A DNA stretch of 64,000 nt from Azospirillum baldaniorum (lineage in GTDB: Bacteria; Pseudomonadota; Alphaproteobacteria; Azospirillales; Azospirillaceae): NCBI RefSeq assembly GCF_003119195.2, contig NZ_CP022253.1:1-64000 (forward strand). Reading direction: 5' to 3'. The notes below the pieces were generated by a model. The model did no database searches. It saw only the letters and a list, made by a program, of their open reading frames with translations, and had not been told where the DNA came from. Below are positions 42,446-52,300 of the stretch, one piece after another (the stretch's first letter is position 1; each line of letters begins with the position of its first letter). The position numbers were made by a program, and so were the translations under genes.

Positions 42446-43732
42446 TCAGTAGCCCAGGCTGCGCGGCAGCCAGAGCGCCAGCCCGGGGAAGACCACCACC
42501 GCGGCCAGCGCCAGGAACATCGCCAGGATCAGCCAGCCGACCCAGCGCACCGTGGCTTCCATGGTGGTGCCGGCGATCTTGCAGGTGACCATCAGGTTGA
42601 CGGCCATCGGCGGCGAGAACTGGCCGATGGCCAGCTTCATCGTCAGGATCACGCCGAACCACACCAAGTCCCAATTGAAGTGGTTGGCGATGGGCACCAG
42701 GATCGGCAGCAGGATCAGGAAGGTGGACACCCCGTCCAGGAACATCCCGATCACCACCAGCGCTGCGATCAGCAGGGCGAGAACGCCGTACTGCCCGATG
42801 CCGAGATCGACGATCCCCCGGGCGATGGGGTCGATGACGCCCAGCGTCCCGGTCGCCCAGGCGAAGACGCCGGCCAGCGCCACCACCATCAGGATGATCG
42901 CGGAGATCTCCGCCGACTCCACCAGCACGTCGTAGACCATGCGCAGGGTCAACGTCCGGTAGATGAAGAAGCCGACGAACAGGCCGTAGACCGCGGCCAC
43001 CACCGCCGCCTCGGTCGGGGTGAACAGGCCCGCGCGCATGCCGCCCAGGATGACCACCGGCGCCATCAGGCCCCAGATCGCCTCCTTGAAGGCCTTCCAG
43101 ATCGACGGGCGCGTCTCGCCCTCCCGCGCGACCTCGCCGAAACCGTTGCGGCGCGACATCCAGACCGCCGGAATGACCAGGGCCAGACCGGCCAGGATGC
43201 CGGGGATCATGCCCGCCGCGAACAGGGCCGGCACCGACGCCTGCGGCACCATCACGCTGTAGATGATGAAGGCGATGGAGGGCGGGATCAGGATGTCCGT
43301 CGCCGCCGCCGCGCCGATGACGCTGGCGGTGAAGGCCCGCGGATAGCCCTCGCGCAGCATGGCCGCGGTCATCACCGCCCCCACCGCGGCGGAGGTCGCC
43401 GGGCCGGAACCGGAGATGCCGCCCATGAACATCGCCACGATGATGGCGACTGCCGGCAGGGCGCCCTGCCGCTTGCCGATCACGGCCAGCGCGAACTTCA
43501 CCAGACGCTCCGCCACGCCCGACCGCTCGAAGATCAGGCCGGTCAGGACGAACATGGGAATGGCAAGCAGCGGGTATTTTGCCATGCCGGTGTAGACGGT
43601 GGTCGGCAGCGACATGATGCCAAGGCCGGCGACACCGATCACCACGGCCCCGGCGAGCGCCAGCGCCGCGCCGATGGGCACGCCGGCGATCAGCAGCGCG
43701 AAGAATCCGCCGAACAGCAGCGCGGTGATCAT
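42446..43732 (-). CDS. dctM: TRAP transporter large membrane subunit
   Basis: A 428-residue inner membrane protein, the usual DctM length, with about 12 helices. Family marks: MFMGGISGSGPATSAAVGAV, then DILIPPSIAFIIYSVMVPQA and a PMAVNLMV segment near the end. It forms the Na+-driven translocation channel with DctQ and takes substrate from DctP. The ATG at 43732 overlaps the dctQ stop by ATGA. The open frame continues far upstream without meaning. Confidence 0.93.
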   Translation of the reverse strand: MITALLFGGFFALLIAGVPIGAALALAGAVVIGVAGLGIMSLPTTVYTGMAKYPLLAIPMFVLTGLIFERSGVAERLVKFALAVIGKRQGALPAVAIIVAMFMGGISGSGPATSAAVGAVMTAAMLREGYPRAFTASVIGAAAATDILIPPSIAFIIYSVMVPQASVPALFAAGMIPGILAGLALVIPAVWMSRRNGFGEVAREGETRPSIWKAFKEAIWGLMAPVVILGGMRAGLFTPTEAAVVAAVYGLFVGFFIYRTLTLRMVYDVLVESAEISAIILMVVALAGVFAWATGTLGVIDPIARGIVDLGIGQYGVLALLIAALVVIGMFLDGVSTFLILLPILVPIANHFNWDLVWFGVILTMKLAIGQFSPPMAVNLMVTCKIAGTTMEATVRWVGWLILAMFLALAAVVVFPGLALWLPRSLGY

Positions 43733-44235
43733 GGCTCGTTCCCCCGCGCGACGCGGATGCCGCGGCCCAGCGCCCGCAGCACGATGACCACCGACAGGAC
43801 CGGCAGCCAGATCGAGTAGATCCACTGCGGCACGCCCAGGCCGGGCGACGTCTCCTCGAACCGGTACTCGTCCCAGACCATCCGCGCGCCGTAGACGGCC
43901 AGCCCCAGGAAGACCAGCGCCGTGATGGCGATGGCGAACAGCTCGGCCCGGCGGCGCAGGACCGGGCGCAGCCGGTCCACGAAATAGGTGATGCGGATGT
44001 GATGGTTGCGCACGACCGCGACCGAGGCGCCGAGCATGGTCATCACAACCATCAGGGCGATGGCGTATTCCTCCGTGAAGGCGAGCGAGATGTTGGTCAG
44101 ATAGCGCGTGATCACGTTGGCGAAGGTGATCACCCCCATCGCCGCGATGGCCAGCGCCGCCAGCGCCTCCTCGATCCGGATGGGAACGCGCGGGCGCGGC
44201 TCTTCGCGCGGCGTCAGTTCGGGGTCTTCGGTCAT
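43729..44235 (-). CDS. dctQ: TRAP transporter small membrane subunit
   Basis: A 168-residue protein with four helices and a charged N-terminus: EALAALAIAAMGVITFANVI, then VRNHHIRITYFVDRLRPVLR and VPQWIYSIWLPVLSVVIVLR. It couples DctM to the substrate-binding cycle. Lies 105 bp after dctP; a hairpin in that gap probably reduces its expression relative to dctP. Confidence 0.9.
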   Translation of the reverse strand: MTEDPELTPREEPRPRVPIRIEEALAALAIAAMGVITFANVITRYLTNISLAFTEEYAIALMVVMTMLGASVAVVRNHHIRITYFVDRLRPVLRRRAELFAIAITALVFLGLAVYGARMVWDEYRFEETSPGLGVPQWIYSIWLPVLSVVIVLRALGRGIRVARGNEP

Positions 44236-44289
44236 GAACGGGTTCTCTGGACGGGGACGGGCGGGCTGGAACGGACTTTGAAAAGGAAG

Positions 44290-44333
44290 GGCACCCGTCC
44301 GCTCGCCACGGGGGCGGAAGCGGACGGGCGCCG
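44290..44333 (-). promoter_or_regulatory. Hairpin between dctP and dctQ
   Basis: GGGCACCCGTCCGCT pairs with AGCGGACGGGCGCC around a loop of about 15 bases, with no T run. Such hairpins behind the binding-protein gene usually stabilise the upstream message and give high DctP to membrane-subunit ratios. Confidence 0.6.
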
Positions 44334-44340
44334 GACGGGC

Positions 44341-45378
44341 TTAGTTGCGGCCGGCAACCGAGGTCTCGGCGGCCTTCACGAGGTCGGGGCCGATGGTCTT
44401 GGCCCACTTGTCGTAGACGGCGCGGGTCGCCGCCTGGAAGGCCTTCTGCTGCTCGGGCGTGAGCTGCACGACCGCCACGCCCTGGCCGGCCAACTCCTTC
44501 AGCAGGCTGTCGTCCTGGGCGGTGATGCCCTTGCGGGCGATGGCGACCTCCTCCGCGGCGGCCTGGACGGCGGCGGCGCGCACCGCCTCCTGGTCTTCCT
44601 TGGACCAGCTGTTCCAGACCTCCTTGTTGACCACGAAGATCAGCGGGTCGGCGACGTAGCCCCACAGGGTCAGGTGCTTCTGGCCGAGCGTCGGCAGCTT
44701 GGCGGCGGTGAAGACGGCGACCGGATTCTCCTGCCCGTCGACGGCGCCGGTGGACAGGGCGGGCTGCGCGTCGGCCCAGCTCATCTGCGTCGGGTTGGCA
44801 CCCAGCGCGGTGAAGGTGTCGAGGTAGAGCGGCGAGCCGACGACGCGGATCTTCAGGCCCTTCAAATCCTCCGGCTTGCTGATGGCGTGCTTGGAGTTGG
44901 AGACCTCGCGGAAGCCGTTCTCGCCCCAGGCCAGCGGCACCACGTCCTTGGTGGCGAGCAGGTCGAACAGCTGCTTGCCGACCGGTCCCTGGGTCAGCGC
45001 GTCCATCGCCTTGTGGTCGGGCATCAGGAAGGGCAGCGAGAAGAGGTTCAGTTCCTTCACCTGCGGCGACCAGTTGATGGTGGAGCCCACCGCCATGTCG
45101 ATCACGCCCTGGCGCAGCGCGGTGAATTCCTTGGTCTGGTCGCCGTTCACCAGGGCGGAGCCGGGATACATCTTCACATTGATGCGCCCGTTGGTCTTTT
45201 CCTTGACCAGCTCGGCCCAGCGGTCGCCGCCGATGCCCCAGGGGAACGGCTTGCCCAGCACGGTGGACAGCTTGTACTCGGCCTTGTAGTCCGCCGCCGC
45301 CGCGCCGTTGGCGACCACGCCCGGCAGAACCATGGCGGCCAGAGCCAGACCGGCGAACAGCGCCTTCATCGACTTCAT
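44341..45378 (-). CDS. dctP: TRAP transporter periplasmic solute-binding protein
   Basis: A 345-residue protein with a signal peptide (MKSMKALFAGLALAAMVLPG, cleavage after the Ala run near residue 29). The mature part is a DctP fold: STVLGKPFPWGIGGDRWAEL, the conserved region around ENGFREVSNSKHAISKPEDL, and GLKIRVVGSPLYLDTFTALG with the Arg that binds the substrate carboxylate. Ligand probably an organic acid, exact nature unknown. GGGAGGAAAC before the ATG at 45378 fixes the start. First gene of dctPQM. Confidence 0.93.
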   Translation of the reverse strand: MKSMKALFAGLALAAMVLPGVVANGAAAADYKAEYKLSTVLGKPFPWGIGGDRWAELVKEKTNGRINVKMYPGSALVNGDQTKEFTALRQGVIDMAVGSTINWSPQVKELNLFSLPFLMPDHKAMDALTQGPVGKQLFDLLATKDVVPLAWGENGFREVSNSKHAISKPEDLKGLKIRVVGSPLYLDTFTALGANPTQMSWADAQPALSTGAVDGQENPVAVFTAAKLPTLGQKHLTLWGYVADPLIFVVNKEVWNSWSKEDQEAVRAAAVQAAAEEVAIARKGITAQDDSLLKELAGQGVAVVQLTPEQQKAFQAATRAVYDKWAKTIGPDLVKAAETSVAGRN

Positions 45379-45494
45379 TCTTGTTTCCTCCCGCATACCG
45401 CAAACGAAAGATCGGACCGGGATCGTACAGAGGCACGCACGACTGTTCCACGCGGAATTTGACGGCCCGCCCCCAAGCCTGGGACAATGCGGGC

Positions 45495-46159
45495 ATGCAA
45501 ATGCGGATGTTCCCAACAATCGGGTTTTTGGCCTTGGGGCTTCTCGGGGGGGGCTGGCCTTTCCCACGGGGCCGGCCCTGGCGCAATCGGCGGCGCCCGC
45601 CGTCCCGCTCGGTCCCAACCCCAGCGAATGCGAGATCCAGGCCGCCCTGTTCGGCGCCGCCGGACCCGGCTGCCCGCCCATCGTGATGAAGCGCCCGCCA
45701 CCGCCGCCCGTCGCGGCGGCATCGCCCACGGCTCCCGCACCGGCTCCCGCCGCGGTGTCCGTGCCCGCCCTGCCGGGGCCGCCGCCGGACCCGCCCGTCG
45801 CGGCGCTGAAGGCCGGGCTGCGCGCCGCCTTCCGGATCGGCTTCGACTTCAACTCGGCGCGCATCCGCCCGGAATCGCGGGCGGTGCTCGACCGCATCGG
45901 CGCGGTGATGACGGCGCCGGAGACGGCGAAGGCCCGCTTCCGCATCGTCGGCCACACCGACGCGGTGGGCGGCGATGCGGCCAACCGGGCGCTGTCGCAG
46001 CGCCGGGCCGACGCCGTGGCGGATTATCTGGCGGAACAGCACGGTGTGCGCCGCGACCGGCTGGACACCGCCGGGATGGGCGCGCGGGAACCGCTGCTGC
46101 CCAAAAAGCCGAAGGCCGCGGAGAACCGGCGGGTGGAGATCGTCAATCTGGGGGGATAG
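45495..46159 (+). CDS. OmpA-family protein, frameshifted in a G8 tract
   Basis: A secreted, peptidoglycan-binding-type protein. The signal peptide (MFPTIGFLALGLLGGG) is in one frame and the rest (LAFPTGPALAQSAAPAVPLG onwards) in another. They meet at a run of eight G at 45546-45553. With nine G the frame is continuous and yields 221 residues with a clean signal peptide ending ALAQS. The C-terminal domain is OmpA-like: IGFDFNSARIRPESRAVLDR, then IVGHTDAVGGDAANRALSQR and RRVEI. Either a sequencing miscount or a phase-variable tract. Divergent from dctP. Confidence 0.75.
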
Positions 46160-46174
46160 GGAGAGGTGGTTGCG

Positions 46175-46264
46175 CTGGGCCCCCCTCCCAACCTCCCCCC
46201 GCTTCGCAGGGGGAGGAGAAGAGCCCTCCCCTGCGAAGCGGGGGAGGGTTGGGTGGGGGCCCGA
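46175..46264. repeat. REP-like inverted repeat
   Basis: GGCCCCCCTCCCAACCTCCC and, farther on, its inverted counterpart GAGGGTTGGGTGGGGGCC enclose a second pair, CCCGCTTCGCAGGGG/CCCTGCGAAGCGGG. Same type as at 52178, 58800 and 61445. Likely a mobile REP or BIME-like element; it lies between convergent genes. Confidence 0.7.
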
Positions 46265-46298
46265 CGCGACAACTTTAGGGGACAAACACAACCACCCC

Positions 46299-46943
46299 CT
46301 ACCCGTCGAGATCGTCCCAGCCCCGCCGCTCCCAGGCGCCGTCGATGAAGGCGGCGGCGCGGGACGAGCGCGGCAGGCCGCAGCAGGTCAGCACCGAGGG
46401 CGGAACCCGCCCGCCGCCGCGGCTCCACCACAGGCTGGCGCGGGGTGGCAGCGGGCCGACGCGCTCCTCGACCACGGTGGCGACGGTGGGGTCGGCGCCG
46501 TTGGGCTCCGGGCGGCCCAGGATCGCCATGCGGGCGGGCAGCGCGTCCACGTCGGCCCCCGCGCGGCAGGCGTCGGCGGCGATGGATTCCGCGCGGGTGA
46601 ACCAGTGCAGGCAGGCCACCGGCACCACCGCGAGGTCGGTGCCGTAGGGCAGCGTGCCGACGATGGTGAAGGGGTATTGCCGCCCCACCCGGTCGGCGCT
46701 GGGCATCATGATGCCGGCCAGCGGCGGCTCCCCGCACAGGCCGGGGGACAGGGCGAAGCGCCAGACCGGGGCCGACTGGAACAGCCGCTCCCAGGGCGAG
46801 CCGAGCTGGCGCACCGCCGCGTCCAGAACCTCCGTCAGCCAGGCGTCCCAGGGAAGCAGCACGCCGCGCGGCAGGCCGTAGCCGACAAAATCACCGCGCG
46901 CCGGCACCTTCCCGTGGAAGCCCACCGCGAAACCGGGGCTCAT
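46299..46943 (-). CDS. tagF: Type VI secretion-associated protein TagF
   Basis: A 214-residue protein with the TagF start GFHGKVPARGDFVGYGLPRG and the conserved WERLFQSAPVWRFALSPGLC and GIMMPSADRVGRQYPFTI. TagF is a post-translational regulator that restrains T6SS assembly. It overlaps the tssM stop by one base (TGATG), so the two are translationally coupled. Last gene of the tssL-tssM-tagF group. Confidence 0.88.
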   Translation of the reverse strand: MSPGFAVGFHGKVPARGDFVGYGLPRGVLLPWDAWLTEVLDAAVRQLGSPWERLFQSAPVWRFALSPGLCGEPPLAGIMMPSADRVGRQYPFTIVGTLPYGTDLAVVPVACLHWFTRAESIAADACRAGADVDALPARMAILGRPEPNGADPTVATVVEERVGPLPPRASLWWSRGGGRVPPSVLTCCGLPRSSRAAAFIDGAWERRGWDDLDG

Positions 46944-48934
46944 CAGCCAGCCCCGCCGTTGTTGGGAGTGCGGGGCATCGGCGCGGTCGGCTGGCCCAGC
47001 ACGTCGAGGACGCGCGACACCAGCGCCTCGTCCGGCGGCACCGGGGCGAAGCCGGCTTCGACCAGAGCGGCCAGATGGTCGCCGAGCGCCCGGCGCTCCG
47101 CCTCATGGGCGGCGCCGGGAAGCGTGCGCTGCCAGTCGGCGGCCAGCCATTCGGCCAGAACCGCCGGGTCCAGCGGCTCCCGCCCGCCGATCATGGCGTA
47201 GGCGCGCAGGCTCTGCCGCAGCAGGTCGGGCCGCGCCCAGCCGGTGCGCAGCTGCTCCTCCAACCGCAGCACGATGCGCGACAGGAACACGCTGCGCAGC
47301 GCCCGCCGATAGACCTCCTCGGCGGGCAGGCCGACGCGCTCCCCCTGCGACAGCCCGAAGCCGAGCAGGGACGCCCGCCGCTCCGCCCGCTCGGTCCAGC
47401 CGGCGGGCAGGGCGCGCAGCGCGTCGAGCGCCGGCAGGACGGCGAGGAAATCGGAATCCTCCACCCGCGTCAGCGAGCGCGGCGGGGTGTCGAGGACGCG
47501 CAGCCGCTCCTCCGCCACCGCCACGGCGGCCTCCGCCCGCGCCAGCAGCGCCTCGTTGGCGCGGTGGCTGCTCAGCCCGGCCAACCCGAGCAGCAGGCCA
47601 GCCGCCGCCGTCCCGCCGAGCGCCCAGACGTGACGCCGCCGCCGCGCCCGCTCCAGCGCGCGGTCGACCCCAACCATGTTGGCCTCGGGGAAGACCACCT
47701 CGGGCAGCAGACGCTCCAGGAAGAAGGTCTGGGCCGGCGATTCCGCGGAGGCGCCGGGCTGGGTGGCGCTGGTCAGGTAGATGCCGCGCAGCAGCGGCAC
47801 CGCCTCCTCGGCCTCCGCGGTGAAGGCGGTGTCGACGAGGTCGGCCAAAGCCGCCTCGAAGCCCGCCATGCGCAGCGGGAAGGCGAAGGCGTCGCCGCGC
47901 CGCTGGATGTCCGGCTCCTGGTGCAGCCGTTCGGGCAGCCGCTCCTCCAGCCGGCGCAGCAGCGCCGCGTATTGCGCGTGGAAGCTGGCCAGCGGGCCGG
48001 GCGGCAGGTCCTCCACCGGGAAGGTGATGCCCCAGATCTGGGCGCGCTCCGCCCGGTCCAGCGGGTCGAAATAGGTGGTGAAGCCGTCCACGAGGTCGGC
48101 CTTGGTGCACAGCAGATAGACCGGCACGCGGATGCCGAGATGGGCGCGCAGCTCGCCCAGCCGCTGGCGGATGGTGATGGCGTGGTTGTGCCGCTCCGCG
48201 TCGCTCCAGCCGGCGAGATCGGTCAGGCTGATGGTCAGAAGCACGCCGTTCACCGGCTGGCGCGGGCGGTGCTCCTTCAGCAGGTCGAGCAGGCCGGACC
48301 AGACGCGCCCGTCGATGGCGCGGCGGCTGTCCTGGGTGGTGTAGCGGCCCGCCGTGTCGATCAGCACCGCCTCGTCGGTGAACCACCAGTCGCAGTTGCG
48401 CGTGCCACCCAGATTCTGCACCGGCATGCCGTCCAGACCGCCGCCCAGCGCCGCGCCCAGCCGGGCGTTGGCCAGCGCCGTCGTCTTGCCCGAGCCGGGG
48501 GCGCCGATCACCAGATACCAGGGAAGCTGGTAGAGATACTGGCCGCCCCAGCGCGCGCCGAAGCGCTGCGTCTTCAGCCGGTCGATCACCGCGTCCAGCC
48601 GCTCGCGCACCGTGCCCAGCTCGTCCAGCGACGCCTTCAGCTCGGGATCGCGGGACGCCGCCAGCGCCTCGACGAAGCGGGCGTTGGCCGCACTCTGCCG
48701 GCCGTCCTCGTGCCGGTTCAGCGCGTACCATAGGCCGAGCAGGACCAGCGCCGGCAGCAGGCGGGCCAGGCCGCCGAAGCCGAGCAGCGGCATCACCGCC
48801 CAGCCGAGCAGCCCGACCGACAGGGCGACCGCGAGCGTGGTCCACCAGCGCAGGCGCGGCGCCATCGCCGGATCGGCGCGGCGGACCCTGCCCTGGGACT
48901 TTTTGGAGCGGGTGTGCGGAGACGGTTCGCTCAT
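46943..48934 (-). CDS. tssM: Type VI secretion protein TssM (IcmF family), short form
   Basis: 663 residues against roughly 1100-1200 in usual TssM. Two N-terminal helices (LRWWTTLAVALSVGLLGWAV and LLPALVLLGLWYAL), the cytoplasmic NTPase-like domain with Walker A GAPGSGKTTAL and DTAGRYTTQD, a third helix (HVWALGGTAAAGLLLGLAGL), and then only the first part of the periplasmic region. The usual C-terminal IcmF domain that meets TssJ is missing; the gene simply ends and tagF begins. TssM with TssL forms the T6SS membrane complex. Start at 48934, 10 bp after tssL. No tssJ is visible nearby. Confidence 0.85.
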   Translation of the reverse strand: MSEPSPHTRSKKSQGRVRRADPAMAPRLRWWTTLAVALSVGLLGWAVMPLLGFGGLARLLPALVLLGLWYALNRHEDGRQSAANARFVEALAASRDPELKASLDELGTVRERLDAVIDRLKTQRFGARWGGQYLYQLPWYLVIGAPGSGKTTALANARLGAALGGGLDGMPVQNLGGTRNCDWWFTDEAVLIDTAGRYTTQDSRRAIDGRVWSGLLDLLKEHRPRQPVNGVLLTISLTDLAGWSDAERHNHAITIRQRLGELRAHLGIRVPVYLLCTKADLVDGFTTYFDPLDRAERAQIWGITFPVEDLPPGPLASFHAQYAALLRRLEERLPERLHQEPDIQRRGDAFAFPLRMAGFEAALADLVDTAFTAEAEEAVPLLRGIYLTSATQPGASAESPAQTFFLERLLPEVVFPEANMVGVDRALERARRRRHVWALGGTAAAGLLLGLAGLSSHRANEALLARAEAAVAVAEERLRVLDTPPRSLTRVEDSDFLAVLPALDALRALPAGWTERAERRASLLGFGLSQGERVGLPAEEVYRRALRSVFLSRIVLRLEEQLRTGWARPDLLRQSLRAYAMIGGREPLDPAVLAEWLAADWQRTLPGAAHEAERRALGDHLAALVEAGFAPVPPDEALVSRVLDVLGQPTAPMPRTPNNGGAG

Positions 48935-48944
48935 GGACCGCGGC

Positions 48945-50288
48945 CTATTCGGGGTAGAGGCGGACATCGACGCGCCGGTTGGCGCCCCGGTTGGCCGGCG
49001 TGGTGTTGGGGGCCAGCGGTTCGTGCTCGCCCCGCCCTTCGGCGGTCAGGCGCTCGGCGCCCAGCGTGCGCTCCAGGATCTTCAGAACGGCCACCGCCCG
49101 CGCCTCGGTCAGCGCCTCCGGCGTCGGCAGCCCGCCGCCGCGCGGGGTCTGGTCGTCGGTGTGGGCGACCACCACCACGCGCCCCGCCTCGGGACCCAGC
49201 GCCTGCCCGACGCGGTCGACCACGGCGCGGTAGCGGGCGCGGATCGCGTCGCTGCCGGTGGCGAACATGCCCGCCCCCTCGATGCGGATCACCAGCGCCC
49301 CGTCGTCGCCGGCCAGCACCGCCACGGCGCCGGAACGGATCTCCGGCTGGAGCAGGGCGGTGACGCGGACGGCCAGCGCCGGACCCGCGCTGGGCGGCGG
49401 CGGCGGGACGGCGCGGACCAGCTCCAGCGGCCGGTCGGGAAGCAGCGCGCCCAGCCGGGCCACCACCGCGTCCGCCCGGCCGCCCAGCGAGGCCGACAGG
49501 GTCAGGAACAGCCCGCCGAGCAGCGTCGCCACCGCCACCGCGGCCAGCCAGGGCGGCAGGACGTGCCCCAGCGGGCGGAAGCGTTCGGCGACGCCCCGCC
49601 ATTGCGGCGACAGCGCGCGCTCCCGCTCGCCGCGCAGGCGGCGCAGCACGCGGAACAGCTCGTCCCGCAAGTGGGCGAGGTCGTGGGCGCCGCGCGGCTT
49701 GTCGCGGAACTTGCCCTCGAAGCCCAGCGACAGGCAGGCGTAGAACAGCTCCAGCTCCAGCCGGTGCAGGCGCGGGTCGCTCAGCATGGTGTCGAGCAGG
49801 TCGAAGAAGCGGTCCGGCCCGCCGGCGCCGGGATCGACCACCACCGCCAGCCCCTCGCGCGCCCAGCGGCAGCGCGCGCCCCAGGGGGTCGCCCGCACCA
49901 CGTCGTCCAGCATGGTGCACAGGGCGAAGCGGGCGACGCGCACCTCCTCCGGCGGGACGCCGATGGCGGCGGCCTCCTCCTCGAAGCGGCGGACCTCGGC
50001 GAGGATGACGTCGCGCAGTCCCTCCGGGTTCTCGTGCCCCGAGCGTTCGCGCAGCGACCCGGCGAGGTCGAGCAGCGGCCCGGCGGCGGCCAGCAGCGGA
50101 TTCAGCGCCCCACGCAGCCGCGCCGGCTGATCCGGCGGCGCCTCCGCCGGCGGGCGGTCTTCCGGGGCCACGGCGGGCCCCGCCGCGAGGAAGGCCGGGA
50201 GCGCGCGCGGCCCACCGCCGGACTCCGCGGAAAACTCCCCGCCGTCCCGCAGGCCCGCCCCGCCGCCGAAGCGTCCGTCCGATTCCAT
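48945..50288 (-). CDS. tssL: Type VI secretion protein TssL with OmpA-like C-terminal domain
   Basis: 447 residues. The N-terminal 75 residues are Pro/Ala-rich. The DotU/TssL domain follows (about 80-270), with FALCTMLDDVVRATPWGARC and LELFYACLSLGFEGKFRDKP. One transmembrane helix (LPPWLAAVAVATLLGGLFLT) follows, then a periplasmic OmpA-like domain (about 345-447: VVVVAHTDDQTPRGGG, GRGEHEPLAPN, NRGANRRVDVRLYPE) that should bind peptidoglycan. It anchors the T6SS membrane complex to the cell wall. The ATG at 50288 was chosen as the first Met before the conserved part. Divergent from the STAS gene. Confidence 0.9.
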   Translation of the reverse strand: MESDGRFGGGAGLRDGGEFSAESGGGPRALPAFLAAGPAVAPEDRPPAEAPPDQPARLRGALNPLLAAAGPLLDLAGSLRERSGHENPEGLRDVILAEVRRFEEEAAAIGVPPEEVRVARFALCTMLDDVVRATPWGARCRWAREGLAVVVDPGAGGPDRFFDLLDTMLSDPRLHRLELELFYACLSLGFEGKFRDKPRGAHDLAHLRDELFRVLRRLRGERERALSPQWRGVAERFRPLGHVLPPWLAAVAVATLLGGLFLTLSASLGGRADAVVARLGALLPDRPLELVRAVPPPPPSAGPALAVRVTALLQPEIRSGAVAVLAGDDGALVIRIEGAGMFATGSDAIRARYRAVVDRVGQALGPEAGRVVVVAHTDDQTPRGGGLPTPEALTEARAVAVLKILERTLGAERLTAEGRGEHEPLAPNTTPANRGANRRVDVRLYPE

Positions 50289-50389
50289 GCCCCCGCCGCC
50301 GCTCTGCTGTATGATGATCCGTGTGATGGGAAATCCCCCGCCGGAGGAGGTATAGCAGGCCCAGCCGGATGGGGAAATCGGAGGGTTTG

Positions 50390-50791
50390 ATGCAAATCGC
50401 GGAAGAGGTGCGCGGCGACGTGACGATCCTGCGCCCGGTGGGGCCGATCGACAGCGCCGCCGCCCCCCGGTTCGAGGCGCGGCTGTTCGCGGCGCTGGCC
50501 CCCGCCACCCCGGACCCCGCATCGGACGCGCCCGGAAAGACGCCGGCCGGGCTGGTGCTCGACCTGTCGGCAGTGACGCAACTGACCCCGGCGGGACTGC
50601 GCTCGCTGCTGCTGGCGGTGCGGCAGGCGCGGCCGGGCGCGGGAAGCGCAGGGGTGCGGTCCGGCGTGCGGATCGTGCTGGCGGCGGTGCCCGGTCCGAT
50701 CCGCGGCGTGCTGGAGGAGGCCGGGCTGGCGGCGCTTCTGGAGAGTCACGGCGACCTTGAGGCCGCCGTGCGCGCCGCCTCACGACAATGA
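50390..50791 (+). CDS. STAS-domain protein (anti-sigma factor antagonist type)
   Basis: 133 residues, almost all STAS domain: VTILRPVGPIDSAAAPRFEA, then GLVLDLSAVTQLTPAGLRSL with Thr-Pro-Ala where phosphorylatable SpoIIAA-type proteins often have Ser-X-Gly, and VLEEAGLAALLE. Stand-alone STAS proteins beside T6SS genes may take part in threonine-kinase or partner-switch control of secretion; this is inferred from position. The ATG at 50390 has GGAGGG; the upstream ATG at 50369 has none. Confidence 0.75.
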   Translation: MQIAEEVRGDVTILRPVGPIDSAAAPRFEARLFAALAPATPDPASDAPGKTPAGLVLDLSAVTQLTPAGLRSLLLAVRQARPGAGSAGVRSGVRIVLAAVPGPIRGVLEEAGLAALLESHGDLEAAVRAASRQ

Positions 50792-50792
50792 A

Positions 50793-50963
50793 CTAATCCA
50801 TATTGCGAAGACTGGAGTCGTAGAGCTGCTGCGCTAGGATAGTCTTCAGCAGCGCCTCGACGGTAACGCTCATGTAGCGCGCCTGCTGTTCCAGACGCCG
50901 ATAGACGTCGAGCGGCAGATCAAGCGTAACGTTGACCCTGCTGGCGTGGGGAAACTCGGCCAT
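50793..50963 (-). CDS. Small ribbon-helix-helix protein
   Basis: 56 residues: [20 protein letters not shown] followed by [20 protein letters not shown], a beta-strand and two helices as in RHH regulators such as CopG/Arc. GAGAGGGGAT precedes the ATG at 50963. It lies alone between convergent STAS and the LLM gene, with no toxin partner visible, so probably a stand-alone regulator. Confidence 0.7.
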   Translation of the reverse strand: MAEFPHASRVNVTLDLPLDVYRRLEQQARYMSVTVEALLKTILAQQLYDSSLRNMD

Positions 50964-51102
50964 ATCCCCTCTCCATCTCTGTGAACCGCGTCGCGCGACG
51001 CCGGGCCACAGACGATAAGACTTCCCTTGGGCGCGGTCCATGGCGCAGTCCGCGAAGCGCGCTGTGCGGTTGCGCCGGGCCTCTCCCCCAATTTGGAGCG
51101 CG

Positions 51103-52122
<1,020 letters not shown>

Positions 52123-52177
52123 GACGGGGGTATCCAATGAAACGGGACGATCGGGGGAGGTGCAGGCTGTGCGAACC

Positions 52178-52300
52178 TTGGCCCCCTCCCCAACCCTCCC
52201 CCGCTGCGCGGGAGAGGGGGCCTTACGCGAAGGGGCGGCAGTCCCCTCCACCTCGTAGAGGGGGAGGGTTAGGGAGGGGGCGGAGGGGCCAAGCGTCTGC
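52178..52300. repeat. REP-like inverted repeat between the LLM gene and msrB
   Basis: GGCCCCCTCCCCAACCCTCC at the left and GGAGGGTTAGGGAGGGGGC at the right are inverted copies, with inner arms CCCGCTGCGCGGGAGAGG. Same family as 46175-46264. Fills the gap between the two minus-strand genes. Confidence 0.7.

Noticed and set aside
42446..46291. 1281-codon minus-strand frame
   Set aside because: Only the last 428 codons (dctM) are protein-like; the rest runs out of frame through dctQ, dctP and the OmpA gene.
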